A DNA stretch of 64,000 nt from Pseudomonas graminis. GTDB lineage: Bacteria; Pseudomonadota; Gammaproteobacteria; Pseudomonadales; Pseudomonadaceae. Shown here in pieces: positions 17,953 through 29,050 of the stretch. The DNA lies in the NCBI RefSeq assembly GCF_002093745.1, contig NZ_MTSB01000004.1:310001-374000 (forward strand). The letters run 5' to 3'. The notes below the pieces were generated by a model, which was given only the letters and a program-made list of their open reading frames with translations, did no database searches and was not told where the DNA came from. The translations under genes were made by a program, and so were the position numbers. Numbering within the stretch: position 1 is the first letter of the stretch; every line of letters begins with the position of its first letter.

Positions 17953-18753
17953 TCAGACACGACCAAGAGCAAAGCCCTTGACCACATGATTGCGAACGAA
18001 CCAGATCACCAGCATGCCTGGCAGGATGGTCAACACCCCTGCCGCCGCCAGCACCCCCCAATCGATGCCCGATGCCGACACTGTGCGCGTCATCACGGCG
18101 GCAATCGGCTTGGCGTTGACCGATGTCAGGGTGCGCGCCAGCAGCAGCTCGACCCACGAGAACATGAAGCAGAAAAATGCCGTTACACCGATTCCCGAGC
18201 CAATCAGCGGGATGAAAATCTTCACGAAGAACTTGGGAAAACTGTAACCGTCGATGTAGGCGGTTTCGTCGATTTCCTTGGGAACCCCGGACATGAAGCC
18301 CTCCAGAATCCACACCGCCAGCGGAACGTTGAACAGACAATGCGCCAATGCCACGGCGATGTGCGTATCAAACAGCCCGATGGACGAGTACAGCTGGAAA
18401 AACGGCAGCAGGAACACCGCCGGTGGCGCCATGCGGTTGGTCAACAACCAGAAGAACAGGTGTTTGTCGCCGAGGAAACGATAGCGTGAAAACGCATAAG
18501 CTGCCGGCAATGCGACACTCAGCGAAATCACCGTGTTCAGGCACACGTAATACAGCGAGTTGAGGTAGCCGCTGTACCAGCTCTCGTCGGTGAAGATCAC
18601 CTTGTAGTTGGCCAGCGTGAAATCCTGCGGCCAGAGCGTCAGGCCACCCAGAATCTCGGTGTTGGTTTTAAACGACATGTTGACCAGCCAGTAGATCGGC
18701 ACCAGCAGGAACAGCAGGTAAATCCACAGCGGTATGATTTTTCGCAGACTCAT
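17953..18753 (-). CDS. glpQ: ABC transporter permease, GlpQ-like
   Basis: A 266-residue inner-membrane permease of the MalG/UgpE class. The first TM helix is at about 8-27 (IPLWIYLLFLLVPIYWLVNM), and the EAA loop is DETAYIDGYSFPKFFVKIF near residue 170. It partners GlpP in the transport channel. It begins 10 bp after glpP, in the same operon. Confidence 0.88.
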   Translation of the reverse strand: MSLRKIIPLWIYLLFLLVPIYWLVNMSFKTNTEILGGLTLWPQDFTLANYKVIFTDESWYSGYLNSLYYVCLNTVISLSVALPAAYAFSRYRFLGDKHLFFWLLTNRMAPPAVFLLPFFQLYSSIGLFDTHIAVALAHCLFNVPLAVWILEGFMSGVPKEIDETAYIDGYSFPKFFVKIFIPLIGSGIGVTAFFCFMFSWVELLLARTLTSVNAKPIAAVMTRTVSASGIDWGVLAAAGVLTILPGMLVIWFVRNHVVKGFALGRV

Positions 18754-18763
18754 GGCCAGCCCC

Positions 18764-19622
<859 letters not shown>

Positions 19623-19630
<8 letters not shown>

Positions 19631-20738
19631 GGGGCACCTCACTGGTCGGGCCGGCTTCAAGCAGGTAATCGTCGGCATACAGCATCAGCCATTGCCCCGG
19701 AAAGCTGATCCAGGCCTGACCTTGCGGCACTGGCTTGTCTTCCTGCAGGCGAACTTTCAGCAGTTGTCCGGCCAGTTTCAGGGTAATGATCTTGTAGGTG
19801 CCCAGGTCTTCGACGTAGGTCACGTCAGCGCACATTGCCTCTTCGTAAGGCCCGTCCCAGACGTGAACGAACTCGGGGCGAATGCCGACTTTCAGGCTTT
19901 TCCACGCGGTGTCGGCGAGCTTTTGCTGCAATGACTCAGGCAGCGGCAGGTGAATGTCGGCAAAACCGACACCGCCCGGCTGAGGCGTGACATCGATGAG
20001 GTTCATGCCCGGGCTGCCGATGAAATAACCGACAAAGGTGTGGGAAGGCTTTTCGAACAGCTCCCGAGGCGTACCGAACTGCACAATCTGACCGCCGTAC
20101 ATCACCGCAATCTTGTCAGCGAAGGTTGATGCCTCCAACTGATCGTGGGTGACGTAGACCATCGTGATGTTGAATTGCTCGTGAATCTGCTTGAGCTTGC
20201 GGCGCAGCTTCCACTTCAAGTGCGGGTCGATGACAGTCAGGGGCTCATCAAAGAGAATCGCCGAAACGTCATCGCGTACCAGGCCGCGACCCATCGAAAC
20301 TTTCTGTTTTTCGTCGGCGCTCAGGTTGCGCGCCTTCTTTTTCAGCAGCGGTTGCAGGTCCAGTACATCGGCAATTTCGTTGACCTTGGTGAGAATTCTC
20401 GCCTCGTCCATGCCCTGATTGCGCAATGGGAAGGCCAGATTATCGAACACCGTCATGGTGTCGTAGATCACTGGAAACTGGAAAACCTGGGCGATGTTGC
20501 GACGTTCCGGGGGCAGCTCGTTGACGACCTTGGAGTCGAACAGCACCTGCCCCTGAGACGGGCTGAGCAAACCCGAAATGATATTGAGCAGCGTAGACTT
20601 GCCACACCCGGACGGGCCGAGCAGCGCATACGCCCCGCCCTGCTCCCAGATGTGGCTCATTTCCCGAATCGCATAATCGTCCGGACCGGGTTTGGCGCTG
20701 TAACTGTGCGCCAGGTTCTGCAAGCGGATCTCGGCCAT
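19623..20738 (-). CDS. glpT: ABC transporter ATP-binding protein, GlpT-like
   Basis: A 371-residue MalK/UgpC-type ATPase with a C-terminal regulatory TOBE-like domain. Walker A is canonical (GPSGCGKST, 41-49), Walker B is ILFDEP (161-166) and the H-loop is YVTHDQ. The signature motif is not: LSADEKQ (139-145) replaces LSGGQ. Its start overlaps the glpS stop by one base (TGATG). With GlpS it should form a heterodimer with two unequal ATP sites. The name refers to the rhizobial ABC gene, not the GlpT glycerol-3-phosphate antiporter of E. coli. Confidence 0.88.
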
Positions 20739-21832
20739 CAGGCAACCCTCGCCATACGCAGGCCCGGCGCCTGAATCAGGCCGCCCTGCTGATCGAATAC
20801 AAATAGTTTATGGGTCGGGATGTACACGCGAATCGACGCGTCAACGTCGTAGGCATGCACGCCTGGCAGATGCAGGACCAGCGAAAACAGCTCGTTGCGC
20901 ACGTGCAGGAAGGTTTCCGAGCCACTGATTTCAGCCAGTTCGACCGTCACGGCCAGTTCCAGATCGTCATCGTTGGAAGGCACCAGACTCAGATGGCTGG
21001 GGCGCACCCCGAAGCGGTATTCGCCATCGCCGACTGCGCGCAGATCGGCGTTAAGCGGAAAATGCACGAAGTTGGCAAAGCTGACTTCATTGCCCTCGAT
21101 GCGCCCCGGCATCAGGTTGATGGGCGGCTCGGAGAACAATTCGGCGGCCAGCACCGTGGCGGGCTGGTGGTAGACCTCAGGGGTCTTGCCGCTCTGCACC
21201 ACTCGTCCTTCATGCAAAATGGTGGTGGTGCCACCCAGCGCCAGCGCCTCATTGGGTTCAGTGGTGGCGTAGATCGCGATGGTGTGGCGGGCCGCGAACA
21301 GCTCGCGCATTTCCTGACGCAGCTCTTCACGCAATTTGTAATCGAGGTTCACCAGAGGCTCGTCGAACAGGATCAGCTCGGCATCCTTGACCAGCGCTCT
21401 GGCCATCGCGGTGCGCTGCTGCTGTCCGCCGGACAACTCAAGGGGGTGGCGTTGCAGAAACTTCTCGATGCGCAGCATCTTCGCGGTTTCCTGCACGCGG
21501 CTGTGGATCACCTCTTTGGAAAGGCCCGCCTGACGCAGGGGCGATGCGATGTTTTCGAACACCGTCATGCTGGGGTAGTTGATGAACTGCTGATAAACCA
21601 TCGAAACGTTGCGCAGGCGAACCGGCCGCTGCGTGACATCGACCCCGTTCATCAGCACGCGCCCGCTGTCAGGCTTGTCCAGCCCGGCCATGAGGCGCAT
21701 CAGGCTGGTCTTGCCGGACAAGGTTCGCCCCAGCAAAACGTTGAATGATCCCGGCTCAAAGCTCAGGGAAGCGTCGTCGATCCAGATCTGGCCGTCGACC
21801 GCGCGACTGACATGCTCCAGCGTGAGTGACAT
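20738..21832 (-). CDS. glpS: ABC transporter ATP-binding protein, GlpS-like
   Basis: A 364-residue ATPase, first gene of the glycerol operon. ATG 21832 (MSLTLEHVSRAVDG) is chosen because the upstream frame crosses the promoter. The P-loop is GRTLSGKT (35-42), valid but unusual; the signature LSGGQQQR (133-140) and Walker B ELILFDEPL are canonical. A C-terminal substrate- or regulator-binding domain (VRPSHLSLVP) follows. It should heterodimerise with GlpT, whose signature is degenerate. The operon probably responds to the divergent sigma-54 activator through the -24/-12 element 57 bp upstream. Confidence 0.88.
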   Translation of the reverse strand: MSLTLEHVSRAVDGQIWIDDASLSFEPGSFNVLLGRTLSGKTSLMRLMAGLDKPDSGRVLMNGVDVTQRPVRLRNVSMVYQQFINYPSMTVFENIASPLRQAGLSKEVIHSRVQETAKMLRIEKFLQRHPLELSGGQQQRTAMARALVKDAELILFDEPLVNLDYKLREELRQEMRELFAARHTIAIYATTEPNEALALGGTTTILHEGRVVQSGKTPEVYHQPATVLAAELFSEPPINLMPGRIEGNEVSFANFVHFPLNADLRAVGDGEYRFGVRPSHLSLVPSNDDDLELAVTVELAEISGSETFLHVRNELFSLVLHLPGVHAYDVDASIRVYIPTHKLFVFDQQGGLIQAPGLRMARVA

Positions 21833-21888
21833 GGCGTGCCCTTTTGTTGTTTTTTTCGTAAGGGTGAATGCGTGACTGATTGGAGATA

Positions 21889-21903
21889 GCGACATTCGTG
21901 CCA
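21889..21903 (-). promoter_or_regulatory. Sigma-54 (-24/-12) promoter of the glp operon
   Basis: On the minus strand TGGCAC, five bases, TCGC matches the RpoN consensus TGGCAC-N5-TTGC with one substitution. It lies 57 bp before glpS, with transcription expected near 21877. A divergent sigma-54 activator gene supports it. Confidence 0.75.
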
Positions 21904-21988
21904 GGTCAGCGAAACGCGTGACGAAGCCCGAAGCAGAGCCTTCGCCCGCATTTACAGGGGATGTACGGGACGCCGGCCACTTCGTAGC

Positions 21989-22067
21989 TGAACAAAAATG
22001 AACGGTAAATAATGAACAACTGAACAAAATGAACATTGACTTTGAACAGTTCTGAACGACACTGGAC
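21989..22067. repeat. Array of eight TGAAC-type direct repeats (probable activator-binding region)
   Basis: TGAAC occurs at 21989, 21999, 22013, 22021, 22030, 22043 and 22053, with a TGGAC variant at 22063, all in one orientation and mostly 8-10 or 13-14 bp apart. The array begins about 86 bp upstream of the -24 element, a usual place for an enhancer of a sigma-54 promoter, and also lies just before the activator gene. GAACAGTTC at 22044-22052 is palindromic. Confidence 0.7.
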
Positions 22068-22143
22068 AAACGTTGCGGGCAAGGATGGTCACGCCGACGG
22101 GACCTAAAAACAAAAACAACATGTCACATTCGCAGGCATCCTC

Positions 22144-23994
22144 ATGTCTCAATCCAGCGTTTCGCTTGCTCACGATCTCATCATTCAGGATTCATGGACC
22201 CGCTGCCGGGACTTCGGTCTCAGCCATCAGACGCGCCCATCGTTCGGCCAACTGCCGGGCGCCGAGGTATCCCGTCTGCTGGAGCGCCATCACGCCCTGG
22301 TGCAGACCACTCACCAAGAGGTGCTGCCGGTCTACGAAAACATTCTCAGCAATTCGAATTGCCTGATCATGCTGGCAGACACTCATAGCCAATTGCTCAA
22401 GTCCTGGGGCACTCAACGCTTCGTCGAGCCTTCACAGACCCAAGGCTTCATGGCCGGAGCCAGCTGGAGCGAACGCGGCACCGGCACCAATGCCATCGGC
22501 ACTGCGCTGGCCTGCGAGCAGGCGATTCACATCGAGCCGGATGAACACTTCCTCAAGGCCAATCGCTTCATGACCGGTTCTGCGTCGCCGATCTTCGATG
22601 CCGACCGGCGCATCATTGCCGTGCTGGATGTGTCCAGCGACAGCTTCCTGCCGCCCTCGCACACGCTTGGCATGGTCAAGATGATGAGTCAGTCCGTAGA
22701 GAACCGCCTGATCCTGGATCAGTTTCGCGATACGCATTTCCAGCTGATTTTCAACACCGGCCTGAACAACCTCGACAGCCAGTGGGCGGGTCTGCTGATT
22801 TTTGATGAGAGTGGCCGGATTCTTTGCGCCAACCGGCGTGCCGACAATTTGCTGGGCGTCAGGTTGTCGGGGGTCAATATCGAAACGCTGTTCAAATGCC
22901 CGATCCTGCAATTGCTCAGTGAAACCGAGGCGCGCCCGTTTGCGTTGCATGCGCTCGGCAATAACCGCTTTCAATGTTTGCTCAAGCGGCCGACCCGCAA
23001 GCCCTTGAAGCTGCACAGCGTCCAGCCTGTCCAGGCGCCGACAGCTCCGCGAAACCTTGACCTTGATGCGATCAGCCTGGGCGATGCGAAAGTCGAGAAA
23101 GCCGTGCTTCAGGCGCAACGCCTGCTGGAAAAAGACATTCCGCTGTTGATACACGGTGAAACCGGCGTCGGCAAAGAAGTATTCGTCAAAGCGCTGCACC
23201 AAGCCAGCTCCAGGACAGGTCAGCCGTTTATTGCGGTCAATTGCGCGGCGATCCCGGCCGATCTGGTCGAGGCCGAGCTGTTCGGTTATGAGAAAGGCGC
23301 GTTCACCGGTGCCAACCAGAAAGGCAGCATCGGCCTGATTCGCAAGGCCGACAAAGGCACCTTGTTTCTCGACGAGGTCGGCGACATGCCCATGCCGGTG
23401 CAAGCGCGCCTGCTGCGTGTGCTGCAAGAACGCTGCGTTCAACCGCTGGGCAGCAGCGAGCTGTACCCGGTGGACATACGGCTGATTTCCGCCACCCATC
23501 GCAGCCTGCGCGAGCAGGTCCAGGCGGGGCATTTTCGTCAGGATCTTTATTACCGGATCAGCGGCCTGAGCATCGAGCTGCCGCCGCTGCGCGAACGCAC
23601 TGACAAACACGCCTTGATCCAGCGCATCTGGGAGCGGCACCGTGAAACTCATCAGCGTGCGGGGTTCTCCAGAGAGGTGCTTGAGCTGTTTGAGCACCAC
23701 GCCTGGCCAGGCAACCTTCGTCAGCTCAACAGCGTGATTCAGGTGGCACTGGCGCTGGCGGATGAGCAGCCGATCAGCGCCGAGCACCTGCCGGAAGACT
23801 TTTTGCTTGATGCGAGCATGGATGAGGAATACCGGGAGCCTGCAAAAACACAAGAACCCATGCGCCTCGCCTCGAAGGAAGACCTGAACCAATTGTTTCA
23901 AGCAGCGGGCGGGAATATTTCACAACTGGCAAAACGCCTTGGGGTCAGCCGCAATACGCTGTACAAACGGTTGAGGGAGCAGCGGATTGTTTAG
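22144..23994 (+). CDS. Sigma-54-dependent activator, AcoR family
   Basis: A 616-residue enhancer-binding protein. The N-terminal about 200 residues form a GAF-type sensor (GERGTGTNAIGTALACEQ, SASPIFDADRRIIAVLDVSS), and a PAS-like segment follows. The central AAA+ domain has Walker A GETGVGKE, the sigma-54 contact loop GAFTGANQKG and Walker B GTLFLDEVGDM. A Fis-type HTH ends the protein (QLAKRLGVSRNTLYKRLRE). The product probably binds the TGAAC array and activates the divergent glycerol transporter operon in response to glycerol or a related polyol. The family is named for acetoin regulators, but no acetoin genes are present here. Confidence 0.92.
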   Translation: MSQSSVSLAHDLIIQDSWTRCRDFGLSHQTRPSFGQLPGAEVSRLLERHHALVQTTHQEVLPVYENILSNSNCLIMLADTHSQLLKSWGTQRFVEPSQTQGFMAGASWSERGTGTNAIGTALACEQAIHIEPDEHFLKANRFMTGSASPIFDADRRIIAVLDVSSDSFLPPSHTLGMVKMMSQSVENRLILDQFRDTHFQLIFNTGLNNLDSQWAGLLIFDESGRILCANRRADNLLGVRLSGVNIETLFKCPILQLLSETEARPFALHALGNNRFQCLLKRPTRKPLKLHSVQPVQAPTAPRNLDLDAISLGDAKVEKAVLQAQRLLEKDIPLLIHGETGVGKEVFVKALHQASSRTGQPFIAVNCAAIPADLVEAELFGYEKGAFTGANQKGSIGLIRKADKGTLFLDEVGDMPMPVQARLLRVLQERCVQPLGSSELYPVDIRLISATHRSLREQVQAGHFRQDLYYRISGLSIELPPLRERTDKHALIQRIWERHRETHQRAGFSREVLELFEHHAWPGNLRQLNSVIQVALALADEQPISAEHLPEDFLLDASMDEEYREPAKTQEPMRLASKEDLNQLFQAAGGNISQLAKRLGVSRNTLYKRLREQRIV

Positions 23995-24018
23995 TTGTTG
24001 ACGCTCGCCAGACCGGAC

Positions 24019-24140
24019 ATCGAGGATCGGACGCAGAGCGTCCAGAACAGCATGCCCACGCGGAGCATGGGCACAATAGTCTTCCAGTTCCCGCGCTCCG
24101 CGTGGGCATGCATTTCGTGACGTTCCGCGTCACCCCATGC
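24019..24140. repeat. P. syringae-type dispersed intergenic repeat
   Basis: The segment between the activator gene and cysS contains GACGCAGAGCGTC, GCATGCCCACGCGGAGCATG, CGCTCCGCGTGGGCATGC and GTGACGTTCCGCGTCAC, inverted repeats shared with the blocks at 28.8, 56.3 and 58.6 kb. Frames crossing it translate to peptides of DUF1534 type (for example VPMLRVGMLFWTLCV), which I treat as non-genic. Confidence 0.75.
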
Positions 24141-24173
24141 AAGCCAATGCGGAGCCCAGGCTGCCTGACTTGA

Positions 24174-25556
24174 TCAGTCCGCCAGACGCCAGGTCGTACA
24201 GCCCTTGCCGTCTTCCAGCAGCACGCCCATCGCCGTGATCTGGTCACGGATCCGGTCGGATTCGGCCCAGTCTTTGGCTGCACGCGCTGCCAGACGCGCC
24301 TGAATCAGCGCTTCCACTTCAGCCGCATCGACCCGCCCTTCGGCGCCTGCGCGCAAAAAGTCATCGGCTTCAAGCTGCAGAACACCCAGCACGCTGGCCA
24401 GTTCCTTCAAACGCGCCGCCAGACCCGCCGCTGCCGCAACATCCGAATCGCGCAGGCGGTTGATTTCGCGCACCATCTCGAACAGCACCGCGCAGGCTTC
24501 AGGCGTACCGAAGTCGTCATTCATGGCGGTGCTGAAACGCTCGACAAACGCTTCGCCCCCTGCTGGCTCTGCAACCGGCAGGCCTTTGAGCGCGTGATAG
24601 AAGCGCTCCAGTGCCGCCTTCGACTCGCGCAGGCTGTCTTCGGAATAGTTGATCGCGCTGCGGTAGTGGCTCGACACCAACAGGTAACGCACCACTTCCG
24701 GGTGGTATTTTTCCAGCACGTCGCGAATGGTGAAGAAGTTGTTCAGGGACTTGGACATCTTCTCGCCATTGATGCGAATCATGCCGCAGTGCAACCAGGC
24801 ATTGGCGTAGGTCTTGCCGGTGGCCGCCTCGCTCTGGGCGATTTCGTTTTCATGGTGCGGGAACTCGAGGTCGCTGCCGCCGCCATGAATATCGAAGGTG
24901 TCACCCAGGCAGCAGGTGGACATCACCGAGCATTCGATATGCCAGCCTGGCCGGCCGGCGCCCCACGGAGACTCCCAGCTCGGCTCGCCGGGCTTGACGC
25001 CCTTCCAGAGCACGAAGTCCAGAGGATCTTCCTTGGACTCGTCCACTTCGATACGCGCGCCGATGCGCAGGTCTTCGATCTTCTTGCGCGACAGCTTGCC
25101 GTAACCCTGAAACTTGCCGACCCGGTAGTACACGTCGCCGTTACCCGGCGCATAGGCATAGCCTTTGTCGATCAGGGTCTGGATCATCGCGTGCATGCCA
25201 GGAATATGGTCAGTGGCGCGCGGTTCCATGTCCGGCTTGAGGATGTTGAGGCGAGCCTCGTCCTCGTGCATGGCGTCGATCATGCGTGCGGTCAGCGCGT
25301 CAAACGACTCGCCGTTATCCCGCGCACGATTGATGATTTTGTCGTCAATGTCGGTGATGTTGCGCACATAGGTCAGTTCATAGCCGCTGAAACGCAACCA
25401 GCGGGTCACGAGATCGAACGCGACCATGCTGCGGCCATGCCCAAGGTGGCAGTAGTCGTACACGGTCATCCCGCAGACGTACATGCGCACCTTGTTGCCA
25501 TCCAGCGGCTTGAAGACTTCTTTGCTCTTGGTGAGCGTGTTGTAGATAGAAAGCAC
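24174..25556 (-). CDS. cysS: Cysteinyl-tRNA synthetase
   Basis: The 460-residue class I synthetase charges tRNA-Cys. The HIGH motif is HLGH (YCHLGHGRS, about residues 36-44) and the KMSKS motif is EKMSKSLNN (about 266-274). Zinc ligands are Cys28 (VCGMTVYD), Cys in ECSVMS and His/Glu in [11 protein letters not shown]. The start is GTG 25556 after GAGGGGGAGCCA; no ATG fits better. glnS lies just upstream (25 bp gap), so they are probably co-transcribed glnS-cysS. Confidence 0.97.
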   Translation of the reverse strand: MLSIYNTLTKSKEVFKPLDGNKVRMYVCGMTVYDYCHLGHGRSMVAFDLVTRWLRFSGYELTYVRNITDIDDKIINRARDNGESFDALTARMIDAMHEDEARLNILKPDMEPRATDHIPGMHAMIQTLIDKGYAYAPGNGDVYYRVGKFQGYGKLSRKKIEDLRIGARIEVDESKEDPLDFVLWKGVKPGEPSWESPWGAGRPGWHIECSVMSTCCLGDTFDIHGGGSDLEFPHHENEIAQSEAATGKTYANAWLHCGMIRINGEKMSKSLNNFFTIRDVLEKYHPEVVRYLLVSSHYRSAINYSEDSLRESKAALERFYHALKGLPVAEPAGGEAFVERFSTAMNDDFGTPEACAVLFEMVREINRLRDSDVAAAAGLAARLKELASVLGVLQLEADDFLRAGAEGRVDAAEVEALIQARLAARAAKDWAESDRIRDQITAMGVLLEDGKGCTTWRLAD

Positions 25557-25580
25557 TGGCTCCCCCTCAAACGTACAGCA

Positions 25581-27275
25581 TCAGGTCCAGGAATCCCGCA
25601 GCGTTACCGTGCGGTTGAAGACTGGTTGACCGGGTTTCGAGTCTTTGATGTCCGCGCAGAAATAACCTTCGCGTTCGAACTGGAAACGGTCTTCCGGTTG
25701 CGCTTGCCCCAATGAAGGCTCGGCACGACAACCGGTCAGTACTTGCAGGGAATCCGGATTGATGTTGTCCAGGAAACTCGCACTGTCTTCGGCCTTTTCA
25801 GGGTTAGGGGAACGGAACAGGCGATCATACAGACGCACTTCGCATTCAACGCTTTCTGCCGCTGGCACCCAATGCACGACACCCTTGACCTTACGGCCTT
25901 CCGGGTTCTTGCCCAGCGTGTCCGGGTCATACGAGCAGCGCAGCTCGACGATGTTGCCATCCGCATCCTTGATCGCCTCGTCGGCACGAATCACGTAGCT
26001 GCCACGCAAGCGCACTTCGCCGTTCGGCTCCAGACGCTTGTAACCCTTCGGTGGCTCTTCCATGTAATCGTCGCGGTCGATGTAGATTTCCCGCGAAAAC
26101 GGCAGCTCGCGCATGCCCAGGTCTTCCTTCGGATGACGTGGCAATTCCAGCTTCTCGACCTGACCTTCCGGGTAATTGGTGATCACGACTTTCAGCGGTC
26201 GCAGCACGCACATGGCACGCGGCGCGCTGTGGTCCAGGTCATCACGAATGCTGAATTCGAGCATGCCGAAATCGACCACGCCGTCGGAGCGGTTGGTGCC
26301 GATCATTTCGCAGAAGTTGCGAATCGATTTGGGCGTGTAGCCACGGCGGCGAAAGCCCGACAGCGTCGACATGCGCGGATCATCCCAACCGTTGACGTGT
26401 TTCTCGTCAACCAGTTGCTTGAGCTTGCGCTTGCTGGTGATGGTGTAGTTGAGGTTCAGCCGCGAGAACTCGTACTGGCGCGGTTTGCACGGCACCGGCA
26501 GGTTGTCGAGGAACCAGTCATACAGCGGACGATGGCTTTCGAACTCGAGGGTGCAGATCGAATGGGTGATCCCTTCGATGGCATCCGACTGACCGTGGGT
26601 AAAGTCATAGATCGGGTAGATGCACCATTTGTCACCGGTCTGGTGGTGATGTGCATGGCGAATGCGGTAGATGATCGGGTCACGCAGGTTCATGTTCGGC
26701 GAGGCCATGTCGATTTTGGCGCGCAGTACACGAGCACCGTCTTCGAACTCACCCGCTTTCATGCGGGCGAACAGGTCGATGTTTTCCTCGACGCTGCGCT
26801 CGCGAAACGGGCTGTTCTTGCCCGGCTCGGTCAGGGTGCCGCGGTATTCACGTGCCTGCTCGGGGGTCAGGTCATCCACATAGGCCTTGCCCGCCTTGAT
26901 CAGCTCAACCGCCCAGTCGTGCAATTGATCGAAATACTGAGAGGCGTAGCGCACTTCACCGGCCCACTCGAAGCCCAGCCATTTGACGTCACTCATGATG
27001 GCATCGATGTATTCCTGGTCTTCCTTGGCCGGGTTGGTGTCGTCGAAACGCAGGTGCGTATCGCCACCAAACTCCTGGGCCAGACCGAAATTCACGCAGA
27101 TCGACTTGGCGTGGCCAATGTGCAGGTAACCGTTGGGCTCCGGCGGGAAGCGCGTGATGATTTTGCTGTGCTTGCCCGAATCCAGGTCGGCCTGCACGAT
27201 CGGACGCAGAAAATTGGTCGGTACGGCTGGGCCTGCCTTTGAATGGGCAGCGGGTTCTAGAGTGGGCTTGCTCAT
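25581..27275 (-). CDS. glnS: Glutaminyl-tRNA synthetase
   Basis: The 564-residue class Ib synthetase charges tRNA-Gln directly. ATG 27275 ([12 protein letters not shown]) has AGGATCTT just before it; an ATG five codons upstream lacks a site. The HIGH motif is in [13 protein letters not shown] (about 45-57) and the KMSKS equivalent is [10 protein letters not shown]. The C-terminal anticodon-binding beta barrels contain [15 protein letters not shown]. It is read in the same direction as cysS and diverges from ppiB. Confidence 0.97.
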   Translation of the reverse strand: MSKPTLEPAAHSKAGPAVPTNFLRPIVQADLDSGKHSKIITRFPPEPNGYLHIGHAKSICVNFGLAQEFGGDTHLRFDDTNPAKEDQEYIDAIMSDVKWLGFEWAGEVRYASQYFDQLHDWAVELIKAGKAYVDDLTPEQAREYRGTLTEPGKNSPFRERSVEENIDLFARMKAGEFEDGARVLRAKIDMASPNMNLRDPIIYRIRHAHHHQTGDKWCIYPIYDFTHGQSDAIEGITHSICTLEFESHRPLYDWFLDNLPVPCKPRQYEFSRLNLNYTITSKRKLKQLVDEKHVNGWDDPRMSTLSGFRRRGYTPKSIRNFCEMIGTNRSDGVVDFGMLEFSIRDDLDHSAPRAMCVLRPLKVVITNYPEGQVEKLELPRHPKEDLGMRELPFSREIYIDRDDYMEEPPKGYKRLEPNGEVRLRGSYVIRADEAIKDADGNIVELRCSYDPDTLGKNPEGRKVKGVVHWVPAAESVECEVRLYDRLFRSPNPEKAEDSASFLDNINPDSLQVLTGCRAEPSLGQAQPEDRFQFEREGYFCADIKDSKPGQPVFNRTVTLRDSWT

Positions 27276-27482
27276 AAGATCCTTGGGCATACGTGCGCGG
27301 CCAGGGTAGGCCGACTAAATCAAAGCGCTTATCATAGCCGAAGCTGTCAAGTCCCTGACAACAGACTGCGCATTTGAAGCCATAAAAGCTGCAAAAGCGC
27401 TGAAAAATGTAACCTCGTCTGTAAACTGCGCGTCAGGGTCATACTGTGCCCACTCATGCATGACTAGAGAGCGACTTTCCAC

Positions 27483-27986
27483 ATGTCCAAAGTAAAGCTG
27501 ACCACCAACCACGGCGACATCGTTCTGCAACTGAACGCAGAAAAGGCGCCACTGACTGTAGCCAACTTCATCGAGTACGTTAAAGCTGGCCACTACGACA
27601 ACACGATTTTCCACCGTGTCATCGGTAACTTCATGGTTCAGGGCGGCGGTTTCGAGCCTGGCATGAAAGAAAAGAAAGACAAGCGTCCGAGCATTCAGAA
27701 CGAAGCCGACAACGGCTTGCCGAACAATAAGTACAGCGTTGCCATGGCCCGTACCATGGAGCCGCATTCGGCCTCTGCGCAGTTCTTCATCAACGTGGCT
27801 GACAACTCCTTCCTGAACCACTCTGCCAAGACCACTCAGGGCTGGGGCTACGCAGTGTTCGCGGAAGTGATCGAAGGCACCGAGTTTGTCGACAAGATCA
27901 AGGGCGTCGCGACCACCAGCAAAGCGGGTCACCAGGACGTTCCGAGCGAAGACGTGATCATCGAGAAAGCCGAGATCATTGAGTGA
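27483..27986 (+). CDS. ppiB: Peptidyl-prolyl cis-trans isomerase B (cyclophilin)
   Basis: A 167-residue cytoplasmic cyclophilin without a signal peptide. The family core is visible: [37 protein letters not shown] and [13 protein letters not shown]. It catalyses prolyl isomerisation in protein folding. Its stop overlaps the GTG start of lpxH by four bases (GTGA), so the two are translationally coupled. Divergent from glnS. Confidence 0.96.
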   Translation: MSKVKLTTNHGDIVLQLNAEKAPLTVANFIEYVKAGHYDNTIFHRVIGNFMVQGGGFEPGMKEKKDKRPSIQNEADNGLPNNKYSVAMARTMEPHSASAQFFINVADNSFLNHSAKTTQGWGYAVFAEVIEGTEFVDKIKGVATTSKAGHQDVPSEDVIIEKAEIIE

Positions 27987-28729
27987 TACTGCTGATCTCC
28001 GATCTGCACCTTGAACAGGAGCGCCCGGACATTACCCGGGCGTTTCTTGATCTCCTTGCGGGTCGCGCCCGCACGGCCGAGGCGCTGTACATCCTCGGGG
28101 ATTTTTTTGAAGTCTGGATCGGTGACGATGCAATGTCGCCGTTCCAGCTTTCGATCTGCAAAGCCCTGCGCGACTTGAGCGACAGCGGCACACGAATTTT
28201 TCTGATGCACGGCAACCGTGACTTCATGATCGGCAAGGGTTTCTGCAAAGCAGCGGGCTGCACCCTGCTGAGCGACCCCAGCGTCGTGTCGTTGAACGGA
28301 GAGCCTGTGCTGCTGATGCACGGCGACAGCCTGTGTACCCGTGACGAAGGCTATATCCGGATGCGCCGTTACCTGCGCCATCCGTTGACGCTGTTCATAC
28401 TGCGTCACCTGCCGTTGAGCACTCGCCACAAGCTGGCGCGCAAGCTGCGCAACGAAAGCCGTGCCAAAACCAGCATGAAAGCCAATGACATCGTTGACGT
28501 GACCCCGGAGGAAGTGCCGAGAATCATGCAGCAGTTCGGCGTTCGCACGCTGATCCACGGGCATACTCACCGCCCGGCGATCCACAAATTGCAGATTGGC
28601 GACCAGTCGGCCAAACGTATCGTGCTGGGTGACTGGGACCGTCAGGGCTGGACGTTGCAGGTCGACGAACAGGGCATGAGTCTGAGTTCATTCGATTTTG
28701 TGCCGGAGAAGGTAGCGTTGCTTAACTGA
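27983..28729 (+). CDS. lpxH: UDP-2,3-diacylglucosamine diphosphatase LpxH
   Basis: A 248-residue calcineurin-like metallophosphatase that hydrolyses UDP-2,3-diacylglucosamine to lipid X in lipid A synthesis, at the inner face of the cytoplasmic membrane. Metal-binding motifs in order: SDLHLE (6-11), [11 protein letters not shown] (about 39-49), [15 protein letters not shown] and GHTHRP. The GTG start at 27983 overlaps the ppiB stop. It is the last gene before the repeat block. Confidence 0.96.
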   Translation: MILLISDLHLEQERPDITRAFLDLLAGRARTAEALYILGDFFEVWIGDDAMSPFQLSICKALRDLSDSGTRIFLMHGNRDFMIGKGFCKAAGCTLLSDPSVVSLNGEPVLLMHGDSLCTRDEGYIRMRRYLRHPLTLFILRHLPLSTRHKLARKLRNESRAKTSMKANDIVDVTPEEVPRIMQQFGVRTLIHGHTHRPAIHKLQIGDQSAKRIVLGDWDRQGWTLQVDEQGMSLSSFDFVPEKVALLN

Positions 28730-28792
28730 TGGCTCGAAAACCGGGCTTTGATGATTATCGTCCTTCGCTCCGCGTTAGACACAAATCTGACT

Positions 28793-29024
28793 GACTATCG
28801 TGCCGATGCTCCGCGTCGGCATGCCGTTCTGGACGCTCTGCGTCTTCTTTTGTGGCGCTGCGCGTCGCACAGCGGTTCTGCGATGGCAGTGATGGTTGTT
28901 TACGGTTTGACTATCGTGCCGATGCTCCGCGTCGGCATGCCGTTCTGGACGCTCTGCGTCCTCTTTTGTGGCGCTCAGCGTCGCACAGCGGTTCTGCGAT
29001 GACAGTGATGGTTGTTTACGGCTC
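28793..29024. repeat. Two-copy 116-bp tandem duplication
   Basis: Units 28793-28908 and 28909-29024 both start GACTATCGTGCCGATGCTCC and are nearly identical over 116 bp; I count about five differences. Each carries GCGTCGGCATGCCG and GACGCTCTGCGTC, the dispersed repeat core of this genome, then a GGCGCTGCGCGTCGC segment. A partial third, more diverged copy begins at about 28754. Confidence 0.85.
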
Positions 29025-29050
29025 AAGGCACCTTTTCGCCCCTCGGCGAC

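Noticed and set aside
28793..29024. Possible CRISPR-like array
   Set aside because: Only two long units with no unique spacers and no cas genes nearby; it is a tandem duplication.
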